64,000 nucleotides of DNA. It comes from Corynebacterium qintianiae (lineage in GTDB: Bacteria > Actinomycetota > Actinomycetes > Mycobacteriales > Mycobacteriaceae). Made by a program: the position numbers and the translations under genes. The stretch spans positions 744,001 to 808,000 of the forward strand of contig NZ_CP064955.1 of the NCBI RefSeq assembly GCF_011038645.2, in the 5' to 3' direction. Under the pieces are notes generated by a model. It made no database searches, had not been told where the DNA came from, and was given only the letters and a program-made list of their open reading frames with translations. Positions 24,201 through 33,412 of this stretch are shown here, piece by piece; positions within the stretch are counted from its first letter, which is position 1; each line of letters starts with the position of its first letter.

Positions 24201-25202
24201 TTAGACGCGTTCGGCCTGGTCGAGGATGTCCTGCGGGATGGTCACGCCCTGGGCCTCGGCAGCGTCCTCGTTGACGTAGTACGCGAACTCGCTGGCGGTC
24301 TCCACAGGCATCGTTGCAGGGTCCTCACCGTCGCGCAGGATGCGGATCGCCATCTCACCGGTCTGGCGGCCGAGCTCGAAGTAATCGATGCCGATGGTGG
24401 CCACGGCCCCGCCCTCGACGGTGCCAGCCTCGGCGCCGATGACCGGGGTCTTAGCTTCTTCCGCCGCCTGAATCAGCGACGAGATCCCCGAGACCACCAT
24501 GTTGTCGGTGGGGACGTAGAACGCGTCGACATCGCCGAGCGCGGCGACGGCCTGCGGGATCTCACCCACGCTAGTGATGGTCTGCGTCTTGACGGTCATG
24601 CCGCGGCCCTCGGCCTCCGCGGTGGCCTCGTCGACCTGGATCTGGGAGTTGACCTCTCCGGAGGAATAGATGATGCCGATGGTCGAGGCGTCCGGGACCA
24701 GCTGCTCGATGAGGTCGAACTGGTCCGCCAGCGGGGTCTTGTCGGAGATACCCGTGGCGTTGCCACCTGGCGATTCGAGGGACTCGACCAGCTGCGCCTC
24801 GACCGGGTCGGTCACCGAGGTGAACAGCACGGGGATGTCGGCGATGTTTTGCGCCATGGCCTGCGCGGCCGGGGTGGCGTTCGCAAGCACCAAATCGAGG
24901 TCCTGCCCGGCGAACTGCTGCGCAATGGTCAGTGCAGTGGCCTGCTCGCCGTTGGCGTTCTGCTCCTCCCACTTGACGTCGATACCGGCATCTGCGAATG
25001 CCTGTTTGAAACCTTCCGTTGCTGAATCGAGGGCGGGGTGTTGGACTAGCTGGGAGATGCCGATGGAGTAGGACTCTTTGCCTGCATCGGGCTTGGAGGA
25101 ATCGGCATTGGAGGAACCGGACTCGGAGGAACAACCGGCGAGGGCGAGGGTGGCAGCGGTGAACACTGCGGCGGTGATGCGGATGCGGCTCGTACGGAAC
25201 AC
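24201..25202 (-). CDS. ABC transporter substrate-binding lipoprotein (COG2984, TrpX-like)
   Basis: 333 residues with a lipoprotein signal: TAAVFTAATLALAGCSSESG, lipobox LAGC. The mature part carries the COG2984 pattern: YSIGISQLVQHPALDSATEGFKQAF, DLVLANATPAAQAMAQNIAD, PVLFTSVTDPVEAQLV, TGISDKTPLADQFDL and DAFYVPTDNMVVSGI. Characterised relatives (TrpX) import tryptophan, others remain unassigned. First gene of a three-gene importer operon. The GTG start is preceded by GAAGGGA. Confidence 0.93.
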   Translation of the reverse strand: MFRTSRIRITAAVFTAATLALAGCSSESGSSNADSSKPDAGKESYSIGISQLVQHPALDSATEGFKQAFADAGIDVKWEEQNANGEQATALTIAQQFAGQDLDLVLANATPAAQAMAQNIADIPVLFTSVTDPVEAQLVESLESPGGNATGISDKTPLADQFDLIEQLVPDASTIGIIYSSGEVNSQIQVDEATAEAEGRGMTVKTQTITSVGEIPQAVAALGDVDAFYVPTDNMVVSGISSLIQAAEEAKTPVIGAEAGTVEGGAVATIGIDYFELGRQTGEMAIRILRDGEDPATMPVETASEFAYYVNEDAAEAQGVTIPQDILDQAERV

Positions 25203-25353
25203 GGGGTCATTCCCTTCAGTCGGGGGTTACAGAATACGTAGAGCGTAAATGAGACATGTCCGCAATGTGGGAACTTTGTTCCAAAAATATCGACGGGTGT
25301 ACCCGCTGCGTATAGTCGGGAGCGCAAACACCCCTGCACACGAGGAGCACTCC

Positions 25354-25770
25354 ATGGCACAGACCGTCCCGTATCTCTCGTTCCATGGCAATGCAACTGA
25401 AATGTTCGGCTACTACCATTCCATCTTCGGCGGCGAGCTCAAGATCATGACCTACGGCGAGCAGATGGACAATGGCGCCGAGTTCCCCTTCGAGGCGCCG
25501 CGCGACGCAGTCGCGCACGGCACGTTGACCGGAGTCTTCAACCTCGCCGGCGGCGACGACCTGGAGGATAACTCCGGCGTGCTCAACCGAGGCGACTTCT
25601 CCTTCGTCGTCGAGGTCGATTCAGTGGATGAGGGCAACCGCATCATCGAGGCGCTGACGCGGGACGGCGGCCGGGTGACGATGCCATTCATGCAGGCTCC
25701 GTGGGGTGACCACTATGGCCAGTGCGAGGACAAGTACGGCATGGCCTGGCACGTTTCTACCGCCGCCTAA
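25354..25770 (+). CDS. VOC family protein (PhnB/glyoxalase-like)
   Basis: 138 residues from ATG 25354, preceded by an ACGAGGAG ribosome-binding site. The sequence VPYLSFHGNATEMFGYYHSIFGGELKIMTYGEQ begins a typical PhnB-like vicinal-oxygen-chelate repeat, and the second half ends APWGDHYGQCEDKYGMAWHV. Such proteins are diverse; no specific reaction can be given. TATAGT at 25311-25316 may be its -10. It faces the MFS exporter gene. Confidence 0.85.
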   Translation: MAQTVPYLSFHGNATEMFGYYHSIFGGELKIMTYGEQMDNGAEFPFEAPRDAVAHGTLTGVFNLAGGDDLEDNSGVLNRGDFSFVVEVDSVDEGNRIIEALTRDGGRVTMPFMQAPWGDHYGQCEDKYGMAWHVSTAA

Positions 25771-25778
25771 TCAACCTC

Positions 25779-27170
25779 TTAGTCATCCCACGTCCTGGTC
25801 CGAGCGAACCCGGTGGCGATTGCGGCACCGGCGAAGATGACGATGGCGGGCAGCCACATCGAGTTGCTCATGGCCCGGGCGAAGGCGTCGTCGCCCGCGC
25901 CGGGGCCCATGTGGCGGTTGAGCTGCGCCGTCATCAACGTGGCAATGGCGGCGGAGCCGATGACCGCGCCCACTTGACGCACGGTGTTGTACACAGAGGA
26001 ACCCGCACCTGCAAGCCGCGGGTCGAGGTTGCGCGTGGCGATCATCGACAACGGCCCCCACATCATCGAGTTGCCCAACCCGCTGACTACCGAGATGGCG
26101 AGCAGCCAGTTCGGGTTGACGGCCGAGTTGGTGATCAGCGCCATGAGCACGATCGACACTCCGGTCAGCGCGAGGCCGGCGATAGCGAACGGCTTCGGCG
26201 ACATCGTGTTCGTCAGCTTGCCGACGTACGGGGCAAGCGCCCCGGACACCACACCCGCCGGCAGAATGAGCAGCGCCGCGTGGGTGGGCGAAAAGCCCCG
26301 GGCCTGCTGGATGTAGATCATCCACGGGATGATGTAGGTGGAAATCGCGAAACCGACGGTGAAGACGGCCAAGGCCGCCAGGGTGTAGTTTCTGTCGCTG
26401 AACAGTGACGGGGGCACCAGAGGTTCTCCTGTCATGTGGCGCTGCCAAACGGCGAACCCGGTGAGGAAGGCCAGGCCCGCGCCGATGAGCGCCCACGCCG
26501 GCCAGGACCACTCCAGGCGCTCCGCCTCCTGAATACCGAAGATGAGGCAGAACATACCGATGGCGCTGATCACCACGCCAGCCCAGTCGAAGGACCTAGC
26601 GGTGTTGTCCAGCTTCGGCACGAAGCGTAGGGCGAGAACGAGCCCGATGATGCCGATGGGGACGTTGACGAAGAAGATCCACGCCCAGCCGGCGGCGTCG
26701 ACAAGCAAACCGCCGAGAAGGGGTCCCGTGATCGTGGCGACACCCGCAGTCGCACCCCACACGCCCATCGCGCCCCCGCGCTCGCGCGGTGAGAAAGTGC
26801 GGATCATCACACTCATTGTCTGCGGGGTTACCATCGCTCCGCCGAGGCCCTGAAACGCGCGGGCCACGATGAGGGCTTCGATGTCATGAGCTAATCCGCA
26901 AGCGAGCGACGATACCGTGAACAGGGCCAGTCCCGCGAGGTAGAGAGTGCGCGGGCCGAAGCGGTCGCCGAGCCTGCCCGTGATCAGCAGGGGGACCGCG
27001 TAGGCGAGGAGGTAGGCGCTATTGACCCAGATGACCGCGTTGTACGTGGCTTCGAACGCTGCGGTGATGGCAGGGATGGCGACGGTGACGATGGTCGAAT
27101 CGACGAGGATCATAAAGAAGCCGATCATCATCGTCCACAGTGCGGGCCACGGCGAGGTTTTGGAGTTCAC
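25779..27170 (-). CDS. MFS multidrug exporter, DHA2 (EmrB/QacA) family
   Basis: 463 residues with about fourteen hydrophobic segments. Antiporter motif C-like region TITGPLLGGLLVDAAGWAWIFFVNVPIG, motif A GRLGDRFGPRTLYL, and motif D1 LVDSTIVTVAIPAI (with the conserved early Asp) define the 14-helix DHA2 drug:H+ antiporters. Substrate unknown. It stands 8 nt from the convergent VOC gene and has no regulator next to it. Confidence 0.93.
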   Translation of the reverse strand: MNSKTSPWPALWTMMIGFFMILVDSTIVTVAIPAITAAFEATYNAVIWVNSAYLLAYAVPLLITGRLGDRFGPRTLYLAGLALFTVSSLACGLAHDIEALIVARAFQGLGGAMVTPQTMSVMIRTFSPRERGGAMGVWGATAGVATITGPLLGGLLVDAAGWAWIFFVNVPIGIIGLVLALRFVPKLDNTARSFDWAGVVISAIGMFCLIFGIQEAERLEWSWPAWALIGAGLAFLTGFAVWQRHMTGEPLVPPSLFSDRNYTLAALAVFTVGFAISTYIIPWMIYIQQARGFSPTHAALLILPAGVVSGALAPYVGKLTNTMSPKPFAIAGLALTGVSIVLMALITNSAVNPNWLLAISVVSGLGNSMMWGPLSMIATRNLDPRLAGAGSSVYNTVRQVGAVIGSAAIATLMTAQLNRHMGPGAGDDAFARAMSNSMWLPAIVIFAGAAIATGFARTRTWDD

Positions 27171-27194
27171 TGGGGCGACTTTACGCCGGTGGTC

Positions 27195-28187
27195 TCAGCG
27201 GCGGAGCTGGGCGTGTTTGCTGGGGTGGAAGAGCGCGGGATCCGCGTCCAGGGTGTCGTAGATGACGGAAGGCTGCCAATCCCGCAAGGCGGAGTCGTAG
27301 TCGCGCGCAGCGTCGGCGAGGAAGAGCGCCACTTGCTCGATCACCGGGGGCTCCAACGTCGGGCACGAGTTCACCTCGTAGACGACCAATCCACCCGTTG
27401 TCGTGTTTTCACCGATGTCCACGCCACCGATCAGGGTGCCGCACGTCCGCGACGCTTTCTCCGCCAGGGAGGCGATCTCGGGGGTGAGCGGGCACATTGC
27501 GATACCGCCACCAGCGCGGACGTTGGTGATCCAGCCGCCGTCCGGGGCGTAGCGGTACATGGCGAACACGGGGTGATGGTTGACGGTGTAGACCCTAATA
27601 TCGCGCCCTGGGTTGTTGATGTAGGGCACCGCGTAATAGCTTCCGGGAGCGTTTTTTAGCTTATCGACGGCCACCCTGGCGTCAGCGGGATCGTCGATAA
27701 GCGTAAGCCCCTCGCCGCCGAAACCGGACAGAGGTTTCATCACGCTCCGTCCCGTCTCTTGCAGCCACTTTTCGAGGGCCTCCGGATCACGGCCGGTAAT
27801 GACGGAGTAACCCGCGATACCGTGTGACGCTAGGTGGGCGCTGCACACAGCTTTGTCCTGGGCGCGAAAGAGCGTCAGGGCGTGGTTGATTACGGGGATG
27901 CCGGCGGCGGCGAACGCATCGAGGTGGGCCATGCCGAGCGGCAGGAGGTCGTCGAGCACCCAACCGAGGACGAGGCTCGGATTGAGCTCTATCCCAGCTG
28001 CGGAGAAGCCAATTGCGTTGTCATCCATTCGCACTGTGAGATCGTGCGGGTGAACGCGGACGACGGAAACTCCGAGCGCGCGCAGGGCGGGGAAGAGGAG
28101 GTCGTGGTCCTCGTCATCAAGGTCGTCTCCTAAAACCAAAATGAGGGGCTGCCCAGGGAGGGGGGTTTCGTCGAAGCGGCTCAACAT
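27195..28187 (-). CDS. RimK-like ATP-grasp ligase
   Basis: 330 residues in the ATP-grasp layout. The N-terminal domain is followed by the ATP-binding part: SVITGRDPEALEKWLQETGRSVMKPLSGFGGEGLTLIDD, PYINNPGRDIRVYTVNHHPV and GGWITNVRAGGGIAMCP, with the metal-site Asn in LVVYEVNSCPTLE. The RimK/LysX subgroup adds amino acids to carboxyl groups; the substrate is unknown here. AT-rich sequence upstream (28190-28210, TATGAT) probably holds its promoter. Translated alone, away from the terminator at 28236. Confidence 0.85.
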   Translation of the reverse strand: MLSRFDETPLPGQPLILVLGDDLDDEDHDLLFPALRALGVSVVRVHPHDLTVRMDDNAIGFSAAGIELNPSLVLGWVLDDLLPLGMAHLDAFAAAGIPVINHALTLFRAQDKAVCSAHLASHGIAGYSVITGRDPEALEKWLQETGRSVMKPLSGFGGEGLTLIDDPADARVAVDKLKNAPGSYYAVPYINNPGRDIRVYTVNHHPVFAMYRYAPDGGWITNVRAGGGIAMCPLTPEIASLAEKASRTCGTLIGGVDIGENTTTGGLVVYEVNSCPTLEPPVIEQVALFLADAARDYDSALRDWQPSVIYDTLDADPALFHPSKHAQLRR

Positions 28188-28235
28188 ATAAGAAAAATAT
28201 CATATATCTAGGTAGGGTGCTGGTGGTTTGGTTGC

Positions 28236-28269
28236 GAAAAAGACCGGCCCCCTTGTGTGGACCGGTCTC
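28236..28269 (-). terminator. Intrinsic terminator after the 5'-nucleotidase gene
   Basis: On the minus strand AGACCGG pairs with CCGGTCT (28241-28268 region) around a short loop, followed directly by TTTTT. It ends the transcript from 30380-28347. Confidence 0.85.
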
Positions 28270-28346
28270 TTGTCTAACGGGTTGCGGGGATTAGAACGGG
28301 AAACCCGGGATGGGCGCCGGTTTTGTAGCTCAACTAGTGGTGTGCC

Positions 28347-30380
28347 TTAGAAGGGGAAACCGGGCACGACCATGCGCAGGAAGCCGAGGAGCTGCGGTTG
28401 AGTCGCCAGCACACCGCCCACGGCTGCGACGATCGCGGCGACAACTGCAGCGATAGTGGAAAGACTGCCGATGGCGGAACCCGCACCGAAACCTTCAGTG
28501 GAGCCGGTCGGGGCAGGCGGATTGGTCGAGTACACAGTTACTGGAACCGAGATGTCGGTGCCTGCGTCGGTTGTGATACGGAGCTGTTGCTCACCGACGA
28601 CGTCGGCAGGGACCGTGAGGGTCACTGTCGCCTTGCCAGCCTCGTTGTAACCTGCCGGGCCGAAGTCGCTGTCGATGGCGACGGTCTGCTTTGCCCCGCC
28701 CAGCTCGACAGTAACGTTCTCGGCGGTCTCGCCCTGGGTGTAGATCAGAGAGGTCAGCTCGAAGGTGTGGGATTTGCCTGCGACGATAGGCTTGGTGTAC
28801 TGCAGGCCCACATTGGACTGGCCGGTGCGCGGGGCGGGAGCGCCCTTGCCGCCGAGGTAGGCATCCAGGTACTCCTTGAACGCCTGGATATCGACGTAAC
28901 CGAGCTGCGCAACGTCGGCGCCGTTGGCAAGCGCCGTGAAGCGGTCGCCACCGGCGAGCAGGTAGGTGGAGCCCGCGACGACGTAATCCTTAGCGGGGTC
29001 GATCGGCGCACCGTCGATGAGGACGTTGGTGATGCGCTCACCCTGCGGGCGCGTCGGATCATAGCTGTAAGAAACGTTGTCGGACACGCCGAGGGAAAGG
29101 AACGGGCGCTCGTCCGTCGGTTTTTTCCACTGCTGCTCGAGGGCCTCGAGGAAGTCGGAGCCCTTCAGGGTGGTGTAGGTAATCTCGTTGCCGAACGGCT
29201 GGACGGAGAACGCCTCCTCGTAGGTGACCTCTCCTGCCTGGAGGTCCGCACGGACGCCGCCGGCGTTCATGACACCGATGTCCGGGGTAACGGTGGAGTT
29301 ATTGGCCACGCCCCACTTGGCCACGTTGGCCAACAGGTTGTTCAGCTGCGACTCGACGCCTCGGTTTTCACTGCCTGATGCGTCCCCGTTGATGCCGCGG
29401 TACAGGGACTGATCCAAAGTGCCGATGACTTCGGCGCCAGCGTCCTTGGCCTCGTTCTTTGCGGTGTCGATGGTTGTTTGCATCTCCGCGTTCGGCGTAT
29501 CGCAGGCGATGATGTCTGCCGGGCGAAGAAGCTCGGCCTTCTGCAGGGACAACTTGTCGTTCGCCTTGTCGTAGGCGAAGTCCACGTTGGCCAGGCCTTG
29601 GGAGTACGAGCCCGCCTGGAAGACGATCGGGGTGGTGCCGGTCTGCTCGACGAACTCGTGGGTGTGGCCCATGAACACGGCGTCGACGTTCGCCGACCAC
29701 GCGGTCGCGGGAATGCCACCGGCGTGAGGCATCGCGATGACCACGTCGGCCTCCTTGTTGGCCGTGAGCTCGTCGGCAAGCTTGTTGATGGCGTCGACGG
29801 GCTTCTGCCAGGTAATGCCCTGGATACCGGCGGGGGATACGAGGTTCGGCATGTCGTCGGTGACTGCGCCAATGAAGGCGACGTTAACCCCGTTGAGGTT
29901 CATGATCTTGTAGTCTTTGATGCCGGTGGAGCGGTCGAGGCCGTCAGCGCCGGCAGCGAGGTAAGTCCAATCGGCTTCCGGGACGACGCGGTTGACTAGA
30001 TCGTCTGCGCCCTTGTCGAACTCGTGGTTGCCCACGGTAGAGACGTCGAGGCCCATTTGGTTCAAGACTTCGATTGTGGGTTCGTCATCGAGAATCATGG
30101 AGGCGAACGGTGACGCGCCGATATTGTCGCCGCTGGAGGTGAGGGCGTGCGCGCGGGTACCCGCAGCCCGGTCTGCGGCGCACTTAAGCGCAACCGCGCC
30201 AGGGATGGAGTTCGCCGAATCCTTTTCATCGAGCTTCTGCTCCCAACGGCCGTGGAAGTCAGTGAAGTTGGAGATGGTGAACTCGCCAGTGGTCTGAGCG
30301 GTGGCGAGGGGGAGACCAGCGAGGGCGAGAGCGCTGACCGACGCGACGGTCACGGCGGCGAGGGAGGGGCGGAACCGCAT
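28347..30380 (-). CDS. Surface-anchored 5'-nucleotidase / metallophosphoesterase (UshA type)
   Basis: 677 residues. Signal peptide (SVSALALAGLPLATAQ), metallophosphatase domain with ISNFTDFHGRWEQK, SSGDNIGASPF, TVGNHEFDKG, VVIAMPHAGG and MGHTHEFVE, then the 5'-nucleotidase C-terminal substrate domain (about 330-520; GVMNAGGVRADLQAGEVTYEEAFSVQPFGNEI). An Ig-like strand-rich region follows and a C-terminal helix (IGSLSTIAAVVAAIVAAVGG) with tail VVPGFPF anchors it. It should dephosphorylate extracellular nucleotides. A second, out-of-frame copy of the tail-coding sequence sits 56 nt downstream. Confidence 0.93.
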   Translation of the reverse strand: MRFRPSLAAVTVASVSALALAGLPLATAQTTGEFTISNFTDFHGRWEQKLDEKDSANSIPGAVALKCAADRAAGTRAHALTSSGDNIGASPFASMILDDEPTIEVLNQMGLDVSTVGNHEFDKGADDLVNRVVPEADWTYLAAGADGLDRSTGIKDYKIMNLNGVNVAFIGAVTDDMPNLVSPAGIQGITWQKPVDAINKLADELTANKEADVVIAMPHAGGIPATAWSANVDAVFMGHTHEFVEQTGTTPIVFQAGSYSQGLANVDFAYDKANDKLSLQKAELLRPADIIACDTPNAEMQTTIDTAKNEAKDAGAEVIGTLDQSLYRGINGDASGSENRGVESQLNNLLANVAKWGVANNSTVTPDIGVMNAGGVRADLQAGEVTYEEAFSVQPFGNEITYTTLKGSDFLEALEQQWKKPTDERPFLSLGVSDNVSYSYDPTRPQGERITNVLIDGAPIDPAKDYVVAGSTYLLAGGDRFTALANGADVAQLGYVDIQAFKEYLDAYLGGKGAPAPRTGQSNVGLQYTKPIVAGKSHTFELTSLIYTQGETAENVTVELGGAKQTVAIDSDFGPAGYNEAGKATVTLTVPADVVGEQQLRITTDAGTDISVPVTVYSTNPPAPTGSTEGFGAGSAIGSLSTIAAVVAAIVAAVGGVLATQPQLLGFLRMVVPGFPF

Positions 30381-30523
30381 TGGGGGAGTCCTTTCGGGGC
30401 ATGCAGGGAGTTATGCGGTTGTAACCATATTGGTGTGAGGTTGCCCCAAGGTGCCCCGCATCTGAACACTGGGTTAAGCATTCGCAAGCTATTATGGCCT
30501 TGTTAAAAGGTATGTTCGGAGTC

Positions 30524-31027
30524 ATGACCTACCTGGATTCCGAATTCCTTTCCGGACTGTCCTCGCTGACCGGCCATGCCCCCGAATTTGACACTGGCGA
30601 GCTCCCCGGCGACCCGTTCGAACTGTTCGCAGAGTGGTTCAGAGCGGCAGTTGATGCGGGATGCGATGATGTGCGCGCCGCTACCGTCGCCACTGTCGAT
30701 GAGAACGGCGTGCCAGATGCGCGCGTCATGAACCTTATGGAGCTCAGCGGCAAGGGCTTCTGCTTCGGTACCGGCGCCGAGTCGACCAAGGTCGAGCAGC
30801 TCAGTGACAGCCCCGTCGCCGCGCTGAACTTCTGGTGGCAGCCAATGAACCGCGCGGTGCGCGTCCGGGGAACCGCCCGTCTGGAGGCTGCCCCCAACGA
30901 GCACTTCAACATTTGGCGGATCGAACCGGTTCGCCTCGAGTTTTTCCAGGCGGTCGATGCCCGCAACGCCACGCGTGTTGAGTACAGCTTCGAGGCAAAC
31001 GGCTGGGTGACAAAAATTCTTAGCTAG
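30524..31027 (+). CDS. Pyridoxamine 5'-phosphate oxidase family FMN protein
   Basis: 167 residues. FAEWFRAAVDAGCDDVRAATVATVDENGVPDARVMNLMEL starts the split-barrel FMN fold in the style of PdxH. FGTGAESTKVEQLSDSPVAALNFWWQPMNRAVRVRGTARL is the family centre, and RIEPVRLEFFQAVDARNATRVEY the end. The C-terminal PLP-site residues of true PdxH are shortened, so a general FMN-binding oxidoreductase is safer. Start ATG 30524 begins the recognisable protein; ATG 30512 and 30494 are upstream alternatives. Confidence 0.8.
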   Translation: MTYLDSEFLSGLSSLTGHAPEFDTGELPGDPFELFAEWFRAAVDAGCDDVRAATVATVDENGVPDARVMNLMELSGKGFCFGTGAESTKVEQLSDSPVAALNFWWQPMNRAVRVRGTARLEAAPNEHFNIWRIEPVRLEFFQAVDARNATRVEYSFEANGWVTKILS

Positions 31028-31090
31028 TGGAATTCACCTCCCATGGGCTGGGATAAGATATCTCAAACCCAGCACACAAGGAGGTCAACC

Positions 31091-32075
31091 GTGTCTACCC
31101 CCCCAATCCGCCACGGCGGTCGAAACAAACGAGGACCGATCTGCCGCGATCGCTGTCACCGCGTTTCCCGCTTTCATCCTCGCCGGCGCCGCCTTGGCGT
31201 TCTTCATCCCAGAGCCATTCGTGCCTTTGAAGCAGTACATCACGTACTTCCTCATGATCATCATGTTTGGCATGGGGCTGACCCTGACTATCCCCGATTT
31301 CCAAACCGTGTTGAAGCGCCCGATCCCCGTTGTCATCGGCGTGATTGCGCAGTTCGTGATCATGCCGCTCGGGGCAGTCGCGGTGGCGAAGGTGCTCAAT
31401 CTCGACCCCGCCATCGCCGTCGGCCTGCTGATGCTCGGTTCGGTTCCGGGTGGCACGGCGTCCAACGTCATTGCCTACCTGGCCAAGGGCGATGTCGCTC
31501 TCTCGGTGGCAATGACAAGCGTATCGACGCTCATTGCACCTGTAATGACCCCGCTGATCATGCTGCTGCTCGCCGGGGAGAACGTCGACGTCGACGCGCG
31601 AGGTATGGCATGGACACTGGCACAGACGATCCTTCTGCCGGTTCTCGGTGGGCTGGTGCTGCGCTGTTTCCTCGATGCCTGGATGGAGAAAATCGCGCCG
31701 GTCCTACCGTGGATCTCGATCATCGGCATCGGCGGGGTGGTCTTTCCGACGGTCGCGGCAAACCGCGCGGCGCTGCTATCGGTCGGCGCGCTCGTCTTTC
31801 TCGCGGTCATCCTCCACAACGTACTCGGATTCTTGCTGGGCTACTTCGCAGCGCGCTTCACCGGTCTGCCGGAAAGTTACCGGCGCACCGTCGCTATCGA
31901 AGTCGGCACACAGTCGGCGGGCTTGGCCTCTGGAATGGCAGGCAAATTCTTCAGCCCCGAAGCCGCCCTTCCAGGCGCGGTAGCCGCCGTGATGCACAAC
32001 ATCAACGGCGCCATTTACGCCTCAGTTGCCCGCAGGTTCCCCACGGAGCGGGATCTTACTGGGGCTGCTCGGTGA
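31091..32075 (+). CDS. BASS family (bile acid:Na+ symporter-like) transporter, frameshifted near the start
   Basis: The 293 residues from TTG 31194 carry nine or so membrane helices with BASS marks: KQYITYFLMIIMFGMGLTLT, GLLMLGSVPGGTASNVIAYL, AKGDVALSVAMTSVSTLIAP and TVAIEVGTQSAGLASGMAGK. The true start appears to be GTG 31091, which has a perfect AAGGAGG ribosome-binding site. From it the frame is lost after a seven-C run (31098-31104). Removing one C gives VSTPQSATAVETNEDRSA then AIAVTAFPAFILAGAALAFF, restoring the missing first helix. Either a real inactivating or phase-variable frameshift or a sequencing error. Confidence 0.85.
31098..31104 (+). repeat. C7 homopolymer in the BASS transporter gene
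   Basis: Seven consecutive C within codons 3-5 after GTG 31091. Six C would keep the downstream BASS frame open from the GTG. Confidence 0.8.
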
Positions 32076-33348
32076 TCTGGGTCTGCTGAAGGAGCGAATC
32101 TTCCAAGAGTTGCTCCGAGATGACCTGGGCTGGGATCTCCTCGACGTTGAGGACCTGGGTGGTTGCGGCGGCCGGCTGGTTGATGCCGTAGAACTTATCT
32201 AGGCCCTTGACGTTGAACTGCACCGAGTTGTACCGGCTGTTGTTGTAGGTGTTCCACTGGGAAACGACGAGGTCCATGTTCGCCAGGGTGGAGCCCGTCA
32301 CGATGTAGGCGCCGTACGGTTGCGAGAAGTTGAGCGGAGTTTGCTCCGCCTGCCACGGCCCGTTTTGCGCGATATTGGCCACCGGCACGGAGTTCCAGTC
32401 TTGGGCGAGGGTGTCGGAGATTCGGACCTCAATTTTGAGGGTCTGCTCGTTGAACATTGCCAGTACCCAGTGGCCCTCGATGAAACGCAAGTTCATCTCG
32501 CCCGCGCGGACGTTCGCGCTGAGGATCGGGGCGCCGGAGTTCGACCAGATCCCAGTCGAGGGGTCGAACAGCTGCCACTTCGAACGGTCGCCGATGTCTG
32601 CCAGCTGGAAGCGCGACAGGTACACCGGGTTCGAGCGGGTGAACGACGAGGACACCACGTAGATGTAACCGTCCGGGCCCTTCTCCCAGGAAATGAGGTT
32701 ACCCAGGCCGTTCATATAGTTCGCTGATGTCGTGCCGACACTGGACCAGGTGCTGCCGTTGTTGGTGGATTTCCAGATTTCGGTGGACAGGACGTTCCCG
32801 ATGCCTCTGTTCCACATGCCCTGCAGATAGAGGGTGCCGTCGATGTTGATGATGTCCGACGGGATAAGGGTAAGTTTGTCCCTGTGGTAGTAGTCGATCA
32901 GCTGCTGCACCCGGTCGCCGGCGTTGAGGGGCCGAATGATCTGGATGATGCCGTCGACAAGCTGGGCTACCACACCGACCGGGCTCATCCACTCTCCGCG
33001 CAGACCGGTTTCGCGGAAGGAGTCACCGAAAACGAGGGCGAAGGTGCCGTCACCCAGCGGAGCCATCATGCCTAGGTCGCCGGAGCGGAAACCGACGAGA
33101 TCCGAGATGCCCGGGCCGAGGATGTCGGTCATGATCTGGACGATGAAGCCGCCCGGCATGACAACTGGGTCGCCCGGCTCCAGGTGGATGGGGGAGGGCG
33201 CCGCGGGACGCGAGCCCCCCGAGCTGAGGGAGCTCCCTGAGCTGAGGGAGCTCAGTGAACTCTGGGCCACCGCGGGAGGTGCGCAAACTAGGCCGGTGCT
33301 GAGGGCGGCGGTGGTGAGAGTGATCAAGGCGCGGGAGGGAAGACGCAT
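32056..33348 (-). CDS. Secreted DUF4185 domain protein
   Basis: 430 residues. Signal peptide (ALITLTTAALSTGLVCAPPAVAQ), a Ser/Leu/Gly linker made of 6-codon repeats, and a DUF4185 region (PGGFIVQIMTDILGPGISDL, DGTFALVFGDSFRETGLRGEW, SNNGSTWSSVG-like Asp-box strand TNNGSTWSSVG). The fold is likely a beta-propeller related to glycosidases; no catalytic assignment is possible. The 3' end overlaps the convergent BASS gene by 20 nt. Confidence 0.8.
   Translation of the reverse strand: MRLPSRALITLTTAALSTGLVCAPPAVAQSSLSSLSSGSSLSSGGSRPAAPSPIHLEPGDPVVMPGGFIVQIMTDILGPGISDLVGFRSGDLGMMAPLGDGTFALVFGDSFRETGLRGEWMSPVGVVAQLVDGIIQIIRPLNAGDRVQQLIDYYHRDKLTLIPSDIINIDGTLYLQGMWNRGIGNVLSTEIWKSTNNGSTWSSVGTTSANYMNGLGNLISWEKGPDGYIYVVSSSFTRSNPVYLSRFQLADIGDRSKWQLFDPSTGIWSNSGAPILSANVRAGEMNLRFIEGHWVLAMFNEQTLKIEVRISDTLAQDWNSVPVANIAQNGPWQAEQTPLNFSQPYGAYIVTGSTLANMDLVVSQWNTYNNSRYNSVQFNVKGLDKFYGINQPAAATTQVLNVEEIPAQVISEQLLEDSLLQQTQITEQPQ
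33221..33253. repeat. Two 15-nt direct repeats with 18-nt period in the linker
   Basis: GAGCTGAGGGAGCTC occurs at 33221-33235 and 33239-33253, coding for the SSLSSG-type linker of the DUF4185 protein. A shorter, degenerate unit follows. Slippage here would lengthen the linker by whole codons. Confidence 0.7.
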
Positions 33349-33412
33349 GAGGAGCTCGCTTAGGCGTTAGAAGGAAAGCTTAAAAACACCTTGACAATAG
33401 CAGAGAATTTTC

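Noticed and set aside
31043..32089. 348-residue frame through the poly-C as a real protein
   Set aside because: It is the wrong frame of the BASS gene, Arg/His-rich and without helices.
33221..33260. CRISPR-like short repeats
   Set aside because: Two 15-nt units with an 18-nt period inside a coding linker; no spacers and no cas genes.
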